From Buddleja alternifolia (Eukaryota > Streptophyta > Magnoliopsida > Lamiales > Scrophulariaceae), in contig CM033401.1 of assembly GCA_019426215.1 (NCBI GenBank), forward strand, positions 9,491,134 to 9,555,133: a stretch of 64,000 nt of DNA, written 5' to 3'. Of the stretch, positions 47,835-58,896 are shown in pieces. The translations under genes were made by a program, and so were the position numbers. The notes beneath the pieces were generated by a model. The model saw only the letters and a program-made list of their open reading frames with translations. It did not search any database and was not told the origin of the DNA. Every line of letters begins with the position of its first letter. Positions within the stretch are counted from its first letter, which is position 1.

Positions 47835-48282
47835 CTTAGCTACGGCAGGTGGACTTTTGCGAGATGAGAAGTGTGGTTGGTTATGGGGTTTCAGTTGGAA
47901 GCTTGGCAACATAACCATCATAGAAGCGGAGCTGGCCGCTCTTAGAGAAGGCCTTAAAACTGCTTGGGACCATAGTTTGGAGCGCATTCTTGTGGAAGTT
48001 GACTCGGAAGTGGTGTGCAAATTGATTACGAACGGTGATGTGGATTTACATCCACTGGGTAATATAATCCAAGACTGCAGAAATTTAGTTAATAGGCCTT
48101 CGACCTGCATAGTTAAACATATTTTTCGGGAAGGAAACAAAGGGGCGGATGCACTTGCAAACCTTGCTCACGGACAGCAGGAGGTTTTGGTCTTTTGGGA
48201 TAACCCCCCTGATGAAGTTTTAGAGATTGTTTTAGCTGAGACTTAGTCTCCTTTTGTCACCCCTTGTAATAAAAAATAAAAT
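47835..48282 (+). mobile_element. 5'-truncated LINE 3' end with RNase H domain
   Basis: Reads LATAGGLLRDEKCGWLWGFS, IIEAELAALREGLKTAWDHS, LERILVEVDSEVVCKLI and IVKHIFREGNKGADALANLA in a single open frame to the stop at 48244-48246. This is the RNase H (RVT_3) domain at the C-terminus of plant L1-type LINE pol. The Glu of AELAAL, Asp of EVDS and Asp of GADALA are present; the first catalytic Asp is lost by truncation. An A-rich tail ends at 48282. AAAATCACTA is duplicated at 47825-47834 and 48283-48292. The apparent ATG at 47800 lies in flanking DNA, so this is not an independent gene. Confidence 0.88.
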
Positions 48283-48287
48283 AAAAT

Positions 48288-48711
48288 CACTAAAAAAAAT
48301 AATACATTATTGACAAAATATCAAGTGGCACTGTTAAGGTTGTCACTAATTTTAAATTCTTAGTGACAAGAATATGTTTTACATGCTTAATAGTGACAAT
48401 ATTTGTATAGAAGTTGTCACTCTCAATAATTAGTGACAAGAAAATTGTTGTCACTATTGATAATTAGTGACACACTTTTAGTGATAACTTGATGACAACA
48501 ATTATAGTTGGCACTCTATTTGTGTTGTCACTAAGTTGTCACTATACATGTGTCACTAATTATCAATAGTGACAACTTTAGAGAAACTCTTATCACTAAA
48601 TATTCTTACAGTGACAAAGCAAACATTGTTGTCACTCATTCTTTAAATCTAGTGACAATTTTAACATTGTCACTTCAAATTTTGTCACTAGTATTACTTT
48701 TTGTTGTAGTG
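48288..48711. mobile_element. CACTA-like non-autonomous element, 424 bp
   Basis: Starts CACTA and ends TTGTTGTAGTG. The subterminal sequences are inverted relative to each other (CACTA...TTGACAAAAT.TCAAGTG.CACTGTTA on the left, complement of AACATTGTCACTTCAAATTTTGTCA on the right). The whole element is studded with TTGTCACT/AGTGACAA words in both orientations, resembling transposase-binding subterminal repeats of CACTA elements. No coding capacity. The expected 3-bp target duplication is imperfect (AAT versus AAC). Confidence 0.8.
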
Positions 48712-48730
48712 AACGTAAAAAAAAAAAAAA

Positions 48731-49590
48731 CAAATTAAATTCTATACTATCGTTATATGAACAGCTCCTCCTTTTTCGTATTTTTATTTGAGTAAAACGA
48801 TACCCTTTTTCTGGTTAACATCTATCATAATCAAATGTTAATAATTATCAATAATAAACTATTGTATTAAAGTAGATATCATATATTGCAACTTGAATAT
48901 AAAACCTTCAAATTTTCAATTTTATCACTTAAATCAAGCTTTATTAATTGAACTCATAGGATTACAGTGCAGTTGAAATCCCAAGTACAAATTGCAGTGT
49001 AATTCTTAAAGTCGAAAATTGCAAGTACATTTTCCTTTTTGAACAGCTAAATATTAATTGCTTTTGCACATAATTGGTCCCTGAACAGTTAAGAACCAAT
49101 AGAATACGTCTACAGTTTCTTATAGAATAAAAACCCATTTATACAAATTTCCCAAAAAAAATGTAAAAATGAAAACGCAAATTAAATTCTATACTATCGT
49201 TAAATGAACTCCTCCTCCTTTTTCGTATTTTTATTTGAGTGAAACCATACCGTATTTCTGGTTAACATCAATCATAATCAAATGTTAATAATTATCAATA
49301 ATAAACTATTATATTAAATTAGATATTATATATTGCAACTCGAATACAAAACATTCAAATTTTCAGTTTTATCACTTAAATCAAGCTTTATTAATTGAAC
49401 TTATAGGATTACAGTCCAGTTGAGTATACAAATGTTTATTGCTTTTTTCCCTTTTTAACAGCCTTGTATTAATTGCTTTTGCACACAATTGGTCCCCGAA
49501 CATTCTAATTAAGTACCAATAGAAGCACATCTAGAGTTTCTTATAAAATAAAAACTCATTTATACAAATTTTCCAAAAAAAAAAAAAAAA
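48731..49590 (+). repeat. two direct ~445-bp repeats
   Basis: 'caaattaaattctatactatcgtt' opens copies at 48731 and 49176. They stay colinear through 'ctcctcctttttcgtatttttatttgagt', 'tcaataataaactatt', 'atcacttaaatcaagctttattaattgaact' and 'gaaca....aagtaccaatag' to about 49170 and 49590. AT-rich and non-coding. Confidence 0.85.
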
Positions 49591-49832
49591 CTATTTTACT
49601 TACAAAATAGACATATCACATTGCACTTGATCATTACATTTTTTCTATCAAAAAAGTTTATCCAAACACACTTCATTTATCATATAATTACTCCCTCAAA
49701 AATAAATTATCTTATATTTTTTTTTTAAAAAAATGAGAAATAGCATCTCAGCCAATCGGAAACTAAATGTTAGTGCATTTTTGTTTAAACAGCCAAATGT
49801 TTAGCCATCTCGGCCTCGCGCTTTCGCCTTTT

Positions 49833-50029
49833 TTTTAATTCAAGACGAAGGGGGACACCCAAAATATCTAGCCCGACGAACACGAGTTGATAGTTATAAT
49901 TTTAAGCCATACAAATTCTATCTAACTCCATAAAGGAGGGGAGAGTCACAACTTGTGGCAGTTTGGATTCAAACATAGGACCGCTCACATGAAGTGGAGT
50001 TGGATACCACTAGACTAATAGGTCATGAA
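49833..50029 (-). mobile_element. tRNA-derived SINE, copy 2, with target duplication
   Basis: 197 bp, minus strand. The head has a box A-like TAGTCTAGTGGTA and a box B-like ATGTTTGAATCC, followed by an unrelated body. The target duplication TCGCGCTTTCGCCTTTT occurs at 49816-49832 and 50030-50046, fixing both ends. A T-run at the low-coordinate end corresponds to the 3' tail. Confidence 0.88.
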
Positions 50030-50046
50030 TCGCGCTTTCGCCTTTT

Positions 50047-50671
50047 AAAACACCGTAAATTAATATGGTCAAATACAAGACGTATGTTAAGATCTTGAGA
50101 AAAAAAATTATGATATCCTACCTTATTGTTAAGGAGAATATAAGTTTCTCACATTTCTTTTGGGAACTTATAAGTTTCTAGAAAAAGTATCCACATCAAT
50201 TATATGGATGCTATAAACTTACTCAAACACCCTCTCAAGCCAATTCGTATTTCAACTTACTCCTAGTTAATTGTAATGAATAAGAATACATTATATTCAA
50301 AACTAAGTTTGATGTACGAAACTTAAGCCAATTATTCGAAAAAACGATTCATCTCTATGTAATTGATGAACAAATGAAGTGACCAATTACAATTCATGCA
50401 TTCCTACATTTGTCATTTGATCATAAATATGTCCTGAGCATATCTGATAAAGAAGATAATTATATTTAGGAGTCATTCCTAAAGTTGCTTGCAACTTAAA
50501 TTTCAAAACAATCGCAATTGCTCATGTAATAAAAGTTATATGGGATCCACCACAATCATTATAATTATACCATAACTTCAATTCTCTTTGACTATAACTA
50601 ATCGCTCATAATTTAAAGCAAGCCATTAGAATTTAACATCACGAAGTTATCTCCAGCTGTAATTCACATCC
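50047..50671 (+). repeat. segmental duplicate resembling XTH upstream DNA, copy 2
   Basis: Colinear with 35703-36334, ending in 'ctccagctgtaattcacatcc' at the insertion point of the small LTR element. The segment resumes beyond that element at 53111. Confidence 0.85.
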
Positions 50672-53110
50672 TGATGGGTTTGTGTGGAGATGATTTCAAA
50701 TAGCCAAGTAAATGCCAAGGAAATTGATCCAAAAGGAAGACAAAATAGAGCTAGACGGAGCCGAGATTGGTCGGATAGAACCGGGATTTCGAAATAAGGT
50801 TGGAATAGACCAGAATCGCGAAGGACTCAAAAAACAGAATCGGAGCAGTGTGAGGCATCCACCGGGACGCCCAGGCGCCAGTCAGGGGCGCGCAGGAGCC
50901 AATATTGGCAACCGGGAGCGCCTAGACGTGAATGTGCAAGGCTGTTCACGTGTTTTTGGCTAGAATTCATGTCTTGGGGTACAAGTTAGAGAATTTTGTC
51001 ATATTTGAGTCCTAGTTTGATTACAATTATTTCCTATTGTGTTTAAGAAATATTCCCTTTGTTTATTAGGATTACTTTTCTGATTTGTTGGGGTTTAGGT
51101 TTCTCCATCATTATAAATATGAGAACTCTACTTGTAATTGATTGATTCACTCATTGAGGAATAAAGATATAGTTTAGGTTAGCTCGTGGATATAAGCAAT
51201 TATGCCGAACCACGTAAAATCCACGTGTCGTTATTTTCATGTTTAGGCATAAATTCATTTGTTTCTTGATTTTTCTTCGTGCTCTGATGCTACCATCCTA
51301 ACAACTGGTATCAGAGCCACAAGTTGTAGATTTAGAAGTGCACTTGAATCTATATCTATGGGGAAGCATTTTTGGTTAAACGCGGATTTCATCATGGAAA
51401 TGGTGGTAGGAGATGAAATAATAATCAAGCTCGACAATTTCGTTGCAGAGAGTACGAAATGAGGTCGTGGTGTAGCCGGAGAAGATGATAGAGGAAGATG
51501 GGGTCAATTAGATCACCAACCAGAGAAGAGTAATCCCGTTGGACGTTAGCGAGAAAATATTGGAAAGTCGTGGTGCCAGCGGATAGGTAGATTCGCAGCA
51601 GTAAAGGCAATGTGTTGCCAGGTGGGTAGACACGAAGTTAGTGGAAGTAGTTGCGATGCCGGGGGTAGATCCGTAGAACCAGAGGTTAGAGAGCAAATCC
51701 ATGTTGCTGAGAGGGAGCGAACAAGTTGCTAGAGACTAGGGGGCAGAGTTACGGTGCCAAGAAAGCAAATCCACTGAGCTAGAGGTCAAAGTGACTGAAT
51801 TGGTAGTTGAGAGGACAGAGCCGTGTTGTCAGAGATCGAAGAGGCACGGTTGTAGAGGCATGACCACGTAGAGAGAAACCATTAAAGCAGGAAGTGGCAC
51901 CGGGAGGGGTTGACTGTGGAGTCCGAAGTCAAGGAGGCAGGATGCGAAGCTGAGTAAGCAGAGTCATAGAGTAGTGGGGTTTTTTTTTTTTTTGCCAGAG
52001 GAATATGACATAGCTCGTGGAGTGGGAGCATCGATCAGGTATGTCAGTGATCAGTTTTGGCTATTGAAAAACCAAGTAGGCGGATGGATTAGATATAGCT
52101 CATGCATGGGCATGGAGCAGATATGAGAGATCCGAGATTTCCGTTGAAAAAAGTCCTTGGTGGAAAGATGTCAGTGGATGGGTTGATCGAGGCGGTTTGG
52201 GTTGTGACATGTTCGGGTTTTGGAGTGACCTATATCCGAGGGTCAGTTGGACCGAGATGGATATTCCACGGTATTTAAAACTTTGCTGATCACCAAAAGA
52301 ATAAAGTAGTGGCGAGGGTTCAAACTTAGGGAATGATGTTTACAGAGAGATTTCCCTAAGTGGGTGACACTAGAGGACGAATGAATTGAAGAGACATGGA
52401 GAGGTCATGGGTTTGGATCTCCATTGGGTTTGGGGATGAGTCGACTAGACTAAGGTTCACTTAAAAAAGTTAAGTAGTAGTTCAAGTTGAGTTCGAGAAT
52501 TTGAAGATCATTCTTCAAGTGGGAGATTGATGGATTTGTGTGGAGATGATTTCGAATAGCCAAGGAAAATGCCCAGAAAATTGACCCCAAAGGAAGACAA
52601 AATAGAGCCAAGACGGAGCCGAGATGGGTCGGGGTAGATCCGAGATTGCGAAATAGGGTCAAAACAGATCGGAATCGTGAATAAGTCAAAAAATGGAGTC
52701 GGAGCAGTGTGATGCACGCACTGGGGTGCCTAGGCGCGAATATGTGCGGCTGTACGTGTTTTTTTGGCGAGAATTCATGTCTTTGGGTATAAGTTGGTGA
52801 ATTTTGGCATATTTGAGTCCTAATTTGATTAGAATTATTTCCTATTGTGTTTAGGAAATATTCATTTTGTTTATTAGGATTGTTTTCCTAATTTGTTAAG
52901 GTTTAGGTTTCTCCACCATTATAAATATGAGAACTCTACTTATAATTGATTATTTACTTATTAAGAAATAAAGATGTAGTCTAGGTTGGCTCCTGGATGT
53001 AGGCAATTATGCCGAACCACGTAAAATCCTCGTATCGTTATTTTCATGTTTAGGTTTAGATTTATTTGCTCCTTAATTTTATTTCGTGCTCTGATGCTAC
53101 CATCCTAACA
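50672..53110 (+). mobile_element. small non-coding LTR element, copy 2, complete with TSD
   Basis: LTRs at 50672-51303 (632 bp) and 52528-53110 (583 bp) begin TGATGG and end CATCCTAACA. The target duplication CATCC lies at 50667-50671 and 53111-53115. The primer site TGGTATCAGAGCC (51306-51318) and purine tract AAGTGGGAGAT (52517-52527) are in place. The 1.2-kb interior has no gag-pol, so it must have been mobilised by another element's proteins. The 5' LTR has an extra 'gccagtcaggggcgcgcaggagcc' block near 50877-50900. The LTRs differ noticeably more than those of the gypsy element. Confidence 0.92.
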
Positions 53111-53377
53111 CATCCCACCAACTTTAAGCTCTCCAAAGAAGCTTCTATGCGGGCACTTACTATATATATAAATTCATGTCTAATTCGACAAAACTATTCT
53201 TAAACCAATAATAATTATATTCCCCCCAAAAAGATAAACCACATAGCGTGTCGAATAGTAGCATTTCCTCCGACCAAGTTCACCTACTAAAGCCGTGTGA
53301 TATGTGGCACTTTAATTAATTCTTCATGTTTCTAAAGATTTAACACACTTTACTATTTTCGAAATTACTAATTAAAT
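53111..53377 (+). repeat. continuation of XTH upstream-like segment
   Basis: 'ccaactttaagctctccaaagaagcttctatgcgggcactta' with a TATA-like tatatata matches 62063-62110, which precedes the XTH first exon at 62252. Here similarity is lost after about 53215 and no XTH coding sequence follows. Confidence 0.7.
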
Positions 53378-53387
53378 TCATTAGACT

Positions 53388-53642
53388 CACTAAACAAGCA
53401 TGATGAAGATGCTTGGCTCTTGGCCCTATTGTATTTGATATTGAATTTATTTCATCTTCGTTTATTTCTATTTCCTTTTACGTTGTTAGACGCTGGGTAA
53501 TCTACCCTCTGTGTGGCATGTGGATTTTGATGAACCATCAGAGTAGTTTAGATTCTCTGGTTGATATTACACATTTGCAATTGTCTGACTTTTTTTTTTT
53601 TGATCTACATATATCACTTCAAATAACAAAATAAAAAAAAAA
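53388..53642 (+). mobile_element. 5'-truncated LINE 3' end
   Basis: A frame reads LGPIVFDIEFISSSFISISF followed by YVVRRWVIYPL, similar to the degraded RNase H end at 60460-60560. It ends in an A-rich tail (53624-53642). TCATTAGACT is duplicated at 53378-53387 and 53643-53652. Confidence 0.75.
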
Positions 53643-53654
53643 TCATTAGACTAT

Positions 53655-53857
53655 CACTACAACAAAAAGTAGTATTTATGACAAAATTTGAAGTGACAAT
53701 GTTAAAATTATCACTAAATGTATATAATGAGTGACAATAATTTTTGTTTTGTCACAATAAGAATTTTTAGTGGCAAGAGTTTTTTTAAAGTTGTCACTCT
53801 TGATAATTAGTGACACATGTATAGTGATAACTTAGTGACAATACAAATAGAGTGACA
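53655..53857. mobile_element. CACTA-like element fragment (one half)
   Basis: Begins CACTACAACAAAAAGTAGTA and matches the reverse complement of the right half of 48288-48711 up to 'aatagagtgaca'. The other half is missing. The same GTGACA/TGTCAC words are present throughout. Confidence 0.85.
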
Positions 53858-54331
53858 GATCGAAATGGTGGATCATGATAGAGAGGGGTAGTTCAGATTT
53901 GGTTTTGGTATGGCCATACAAATCATTTGTTTACAAAGGAATTTTCTTTGAATTGCTTTGTGCAGATGAGTTATTTAATTCATAGAGGTTCTATTAATGC
54001 TTCCTGCATGAAATTGAATGATCTCCTAAAAAGTGTTTAGTTGAGTCTTTGATTCTTGATGGTGTAGGTAGTCTGTTCCTATAAATAATGAGAGAGTATT
54101 AATAAAATTAGTGGAAACGTTTCATTCTTAATGGATTTGATTAGGTCGGAGATCATAGGAAAGTAGCAGGCAACAACATGTTGGTTAGCTACAACTTCGG
54201 GAAGCTTTTAGAATTATCCTGAAGCCTGATATAGGAGTAAATTGGAGTAGTTGAGGAGCCTGATATAGGAGTAAATTCGAGACTTGAGGTAAGTGATTCT
54301 TGACATTTTTCTATTCTTGACAATAGATATT
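53858..54331. other. spacer, no gene
   Basis: No recognised coding sequence. A short direct repeat 'agcctgatataggagtaaatt' occurs at 54222-54242 and 54260-54280 (first base differs). Confidence 0.55.
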
Positions 54332-55440
54332 TTAAGTATTTGATATAAAGGATATTATTAATGCTTAATATACATTCTAAATTTTTAAATGAGTCGGGCT
54401 TAATTCAGGTTGAGCCAGGCAAGCTCAAACTCGGTTCATAAATTTATCGGGCCTAATTTAAGGGCTCAAACTCAGCAGGCTCATATTTAATTAAGCTCAA
54501 ATCAACTATACTATTGGCCGAGCCGTTGTTTTGGACACGCCCAACTCAATTAACAGTCCATATCCAATTCATATTTGTCTTCTCCATTACATATTCCATT
54601 AAGTACGCCACTATTCCCAATGAAACAAAACACCACTGACATTTCCATAATTTTATAAATTTTCTTCTTTATATCCTCTGACTAACAAAAGTGCTCAAAC
54701 ACAAACAATAAAATAATTCTCTACAATATACCTATAAAACTCTACACAAATCAAACAATAACTTAAATATTTCACGACTAAATAACCAATCGCGGTATAA
54801 CTATTTTCATCATCGTTACCAATCCTTCATCTCTTACGCTGATCCAATCCCACACTCTGGCGGAAACCCCTGAGGAAACCTCTTAACATCCGAGCAGTAA
54901 TTATATATCAAGTAATTTTTCTGAACCCATTTCAACCTTTCTTGGCTTGTCGAATCCAATTCTTCATTCAACCAAGAATTGTTATTTCCAGCTCTAGTTA
55001 AAGAGTTGAAATTTCTGTATGGGGCTGTGAATGGAGCTTGTGACCAATCAGTTTTGACAAGGCCGCCTCTTGTTGCCCAATCGTCCGCATTCCAGAGGCT
55101 AGAGTATATTCTCATTGCTTGGTTCTTTGGGTACGCCACACCAATTGATTCCGGGTTCTTGAACTCTCTTATTGGTGTTCCATCCACGGAAAAGCTGCAA
55201 ATGGAGTGGAAATTATAAGTGGAAAACTAATCACAAGGCATATTTGAATGTGAACATTTTTGTATGGTTAGAAGGTGAAACGTAAAATAAACCTTATACT
55301 CAATCAAACAAGCCAACAAAACATAATAAAACCAATTGTCATATTAAACGTGAGCCTATGATTCTAAAACACACTAACATTGACATACTATAACATAAAA
55401 AATACTTACATGATGCGCTGAGGATTCCAGAGGATTGAAT
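54332..55440 (-). repeat. segmental duplication, copy 1 (partner 62926-64000)
   Basis: From 'taatgcttaatatacattctaaa' on, about 1.1 kb covering the 3' flank, last exon, last intron and the edge of exon 3 of the XTH gene is colinear with 62926-64000, with only a few percent differences by eye. The partner continues past the window end. Confidence 0.92.
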
Positions 55441-55910
55441 AGGTGTGAAAATCTGCTGTGGGATCGAACCAGAGATAGAACTGTTGCTCCCTATTGCCTT
55501 TCCCTTGGCTAAATACATTGGTGTGTAGTATATAAGGATCACCACTAAGATTTCCCAAAAATTCAAAGTCTATTTCATCATGAGTTGGTCCTTGTGATGA
55601 CAACTTCAATACAAAAACAAAATAAAATAAAATTTAGCCCAAAGAATTTTTTTTAGTCTAAATGCAATACTATAATCTCAAATATGTATAAATATGCTTA
55701 CATAATATGCAGTGATGGTGCCAGCAGAATTTCCAGGTACAAGTTTGATTTGCATATCAATCTTGCCAAATAAATACTCGTTCTTGGATTGGAAGCCCGA
55801 GCCAGATGTTTTATCAAGCGAAAGAGTGAGAAGTTGGCCATTGTTGAGTATCTTACCCCGGCCATCGCCCCATGTAACGTCGAAATCTTGATAGAAATTG
55901 CCCCCCAAAG
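54834..55910 (-). CDS. XTH: xyloglucan endotransglucosylase/hydrolase, first exon not found
   Basis: Secreted GH16 enzyme that cuts and rejoins xyloglucan in the cell wall. Three exons on the minus strand with consensus splice sites: 55910-55702, 55603-55410 and 55194-54834, total 253 residues plus stop. Visible: [36 protein letters not shown], the catalytic [11 protein letters not shown] (first Glu nucleophile) followed by the N-glycosylation site [55 protein letters not shown], and the C-terminal [18 protein letters not shown]. The signal-peptide exon is not seen upstream; repeats and a LINE occupy that side. The C-terminal loop that normally holds another Cys pair is missing ([19 protein letters not shown]). 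It may be an active gene with a distant first exon or a 5'-truncated pseudogene. Confidence 0.93.
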
Positions 55911-56329
55911 CTACCGTGCAAGCGTTTTAGTCCTTTAAATTAACGCATTACAAAATTGATCCGTTACCTTTTGATTTTTTGTAATATTAATCCTCTTGTG
56001 CTTAAAAAAATGATAAATTCAGTCCGATGATACCCATCAATACCACCATCACACATTATCCAGCTCAATAGTTAATGATTCTTCATCACACTAATTTGAA
56101 AATAGATTAAATTAATTAATGAAACTTAATGCAATTTGGAGATTCAGTTCAACACGTCCTTATCATAATAAGGGAGAGTTTTATTACAAATGTTGTGATA
56201 TTTTGTGATGCTTAAAAGTCAAATCACGTATTGTTTCAAAAAAGAAAAAAGTCAAATCACGTATACTATTTTATTTACTTGTGACATCAATGTGTAAGAT
56301 CGTTGGGGTCTTCTAGCTATCTTAGATAT
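55911..56329. other. intron or flank of XTH, no feature recognised
   Basis: The minus strand reads TTGCACGGTAG up to the exon at 55910, an acceptable splice acceptor. Upstream sequence resembles a dispersed repeat ('gcgttttagtcctttaaattaacg') but no termini could be paired and no signal-peptide exon was found. Confidence 0.5.
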
Positions 56330-57224
56330 ATATTAATGAGTAATTTGATGTCTGCTGTTAAAGTTGGAAAGTGTTTAGTAGTCTATATTTGTTAGGATTA
56401 ATCGACAATCTCTCTTATTAAGTATAGCCGCGTGTTGAAATTATATTTCGTTTGGATTAATTAATTATCTGTTTTGTAAGTATAGCCGTGCTAAAATTAA
56501 TTTCCTTTGAATTAATTGATTATCTCTTTCTTTAAGTATAGCAGTGTGTTGATTTTATATTTCGTTTAGATTATCTCTTTCTTTAAGTATAGCAGTATGT
56601 TGATTTTATATTTTGTTTGGATAATTGATTATCTCATTTGAAAGTATAGCCGTGTCAAAATTAATTTCGTTTGGATTAATTGATTATCTCTTTCTTTAAG
56701 TATAGCAGCGTGTTAATTTTATTTTTCGTTTGGATTAGTTGATATTTTTTTTTAAGTATAGCCGCGTGTTTATTTTATATTTTGTTTGAATTAATGGATT
56801 ATCTCTTTTTTATGTATAGCCATGTTAAAACTAATTTCGTTTGGATTAATTGATGATCTCTTTCTTTAAGTATAGCCTCGTGCTGATTTTTTATTTCGTT
56901 TGGATTAATTGATTATCTCTTTTGTAAGTATAGCCGTGTCAATATTGGTTTCGTTTGGGTTAATTGATTTATTATTTTCGTTTGAATTAATTGATTATCT
57001 CTTTTGTAAGTATAGCCTCTTGCTGATTTTTTATTTTCGTTTAGATTAATTGATTATCTCTTTCTTTAAGCATATCCGTGTGTTGAACTTGTATTTGGTT
57101 TGGATTAATTATCTTTTCTTTAAATACAGTCGTGGTGAAATTATATTTTGTATTTCATTCCATAATATATTGGCACTCTAAATGATATAACTCAAATTTA
57201 TATGTAAGAAAATATTTTTTTCAC
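56330..57224 (+). repeat. ~60-bp tandem repeat array
   Basis: At least ten imperfect copies of 'tttcgtttggattaattgattatctctttctttaagtatagccgtgtgttgattttata' between 56385 and 57130, differing in length by internal deletions, then a unique flank to 57224. A two- to three-unit piece plus the same flank occurs at 47220-47515. Confidence 0.9.
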
Positions 57225-57411
57225 TTTTTTTTTTAAGAGAAACGGTGGAATATATTAAACCAAATCAAAAATAACAAGATCCAAAACTTAGCTTGAGAGG
57301 GAAGAACATAGTCCCCTTCAAGCAAAGTAGAAGCAGAGCGAGCTAAGACATGAGCGGGTCTATTACCCTCACGTTGAACAAAAGAAAAAACAAACGAATT
57401 GAAAGAAGCAA

Positions 57412-58050
57412 TTAGGAATAAGACATAAGAGACATAAGAGAATTAAGGCGCCGAATGAGAGATAGGCAGTCCCCTTCTAAGATCACGTCGCGCCAGCCGC
57501 GACGAATACCCAACTTCAAGGCGTCCACAGCAGCCAAAGCTTCGGCCACTTCCGGTGAAGTCCCAAAATGCAGCCACTGTTGTCTCCACGCACAGCAACC
57601 CCTGTCCGAATTCCTACCAAGACAACCTATTCCCGTGGCCTGAGAAGACTTGAAATTGATCTTTATCACACCACCCGCCAGTGGAGTCCCTCGCGAGTTT
57701 ATACCTTCAGCTACCAATGGCGGGCACATCTCTAAGCTTTTAGAATAAGACCAACAATTTGATTTAGCTTTACGCATGAGCACATCTGGATCAGTTGAGA
57801 GTTTCTCCATAATGGATATGTTAAGATTGTGCCAGATAAACCAACATAGCATGAGAAACAAATAGAAACCTTCTTGCCCCAGCTTATCCCGATTGTGTCG
57901 AACCCATAGCTCTGTTGTTGTAGGCCAGAAAGAGATAATTGACCACGGCAAATCCGAAAGTCCCCACACTATTCTCACAAATGAGCACTCCAGAAACGCA
58001 TGTTTAGAGGTTTCTCTGGTCGATCCACAAAAAGGGCACAAGCACTCCAC
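57412..58050 (-). pseudogene. LINE zinc-binding segment and RNase H
   Basis: CPFCGSTRETSKHAFLEC gives the C-C-H-C zinc-binding segment that follows RT in plant LINEs. LFLMLCWFIWHNLN is the usual WxxW(R/K)xRN region. RNase H follows (GCLGRNSDRGCC, SPEVAEALAAVDALKLGIRR, VILEGDCLSLIRRLNS). The frame ends at 57412 in a short direct duplication 'agacataag'. The true domain end, VQREGNRPAHVLAR, lies in another frame near 57380-57330. Confidence 0.9.
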
Positions 58051-58896
58051 TCAAATCCGTCTCCTATCCAAATTAAATGTCGTCGGCAAGGCCTCATTGC
58101 ACAACCTCTAGCCAAACATCCTTATCTTCGGCGCTACCGCAGCTTTCCATACAAAGTGCCAATTAGATCGAGTAGCCCCTACCTCCAAACCCAACCTTGC
58201 ACTCTCTCCTTTATTGGACGAATCCCTGGCTAGCCTATATGCACTTCGAACCGAAAAGAAGCCAGAATTGGAGTAATGCCACACCAGTGTATCTGTGTTT
58301 CTTCGATTGCCAAGTGGGATAGCGCAAATTGCCTCTTCGTCCTCGGGCCAGAGAGTCTCCTCTAGTAGCTGTTTGTTCCACCAACCTGTGTTTTCCTCAA
58401 TCAGGTCAACCACCCGAGCATCATCCGACAAAGCACGAATCTGGGTAGTTAATTTAAAATGCCATGGCCGAGGGATCCATGGATCTTTCCAAACCGAGAT
58501 ACTAGCTCTTGATCCTACTCTTCACCGACACCCTCCTTTCACAAGAGATTGGGCTACATGGATACTTTTCCACGTGAAAGAAGGGTTCGACCCCTCTTGG
58601 GCATGAAGGAAATCAGTATTCAAAACATACCGTGTCTTAAGAAGACAACTCAGGAGGCAGTCAGGTCGAGTAATCAGTCGCCAACCCTGTTTCGCAAGCA
58701 AAGCTAAATTAAAGCTTTTAAGTTCTCAGAACCCTAATCCATCCTCATCCTTATGTCTACACAATTTCGACTATGCTATCCAATGTATTTTCTTCACCTC
58801 TCAATTATTCCACCAAAAATTGGTCATGGCTGATTCAATCTCTCGGATCAGATAATCCGGGAGCTTGAAACAGCTCATAGCGTACGTCGGGATAGA

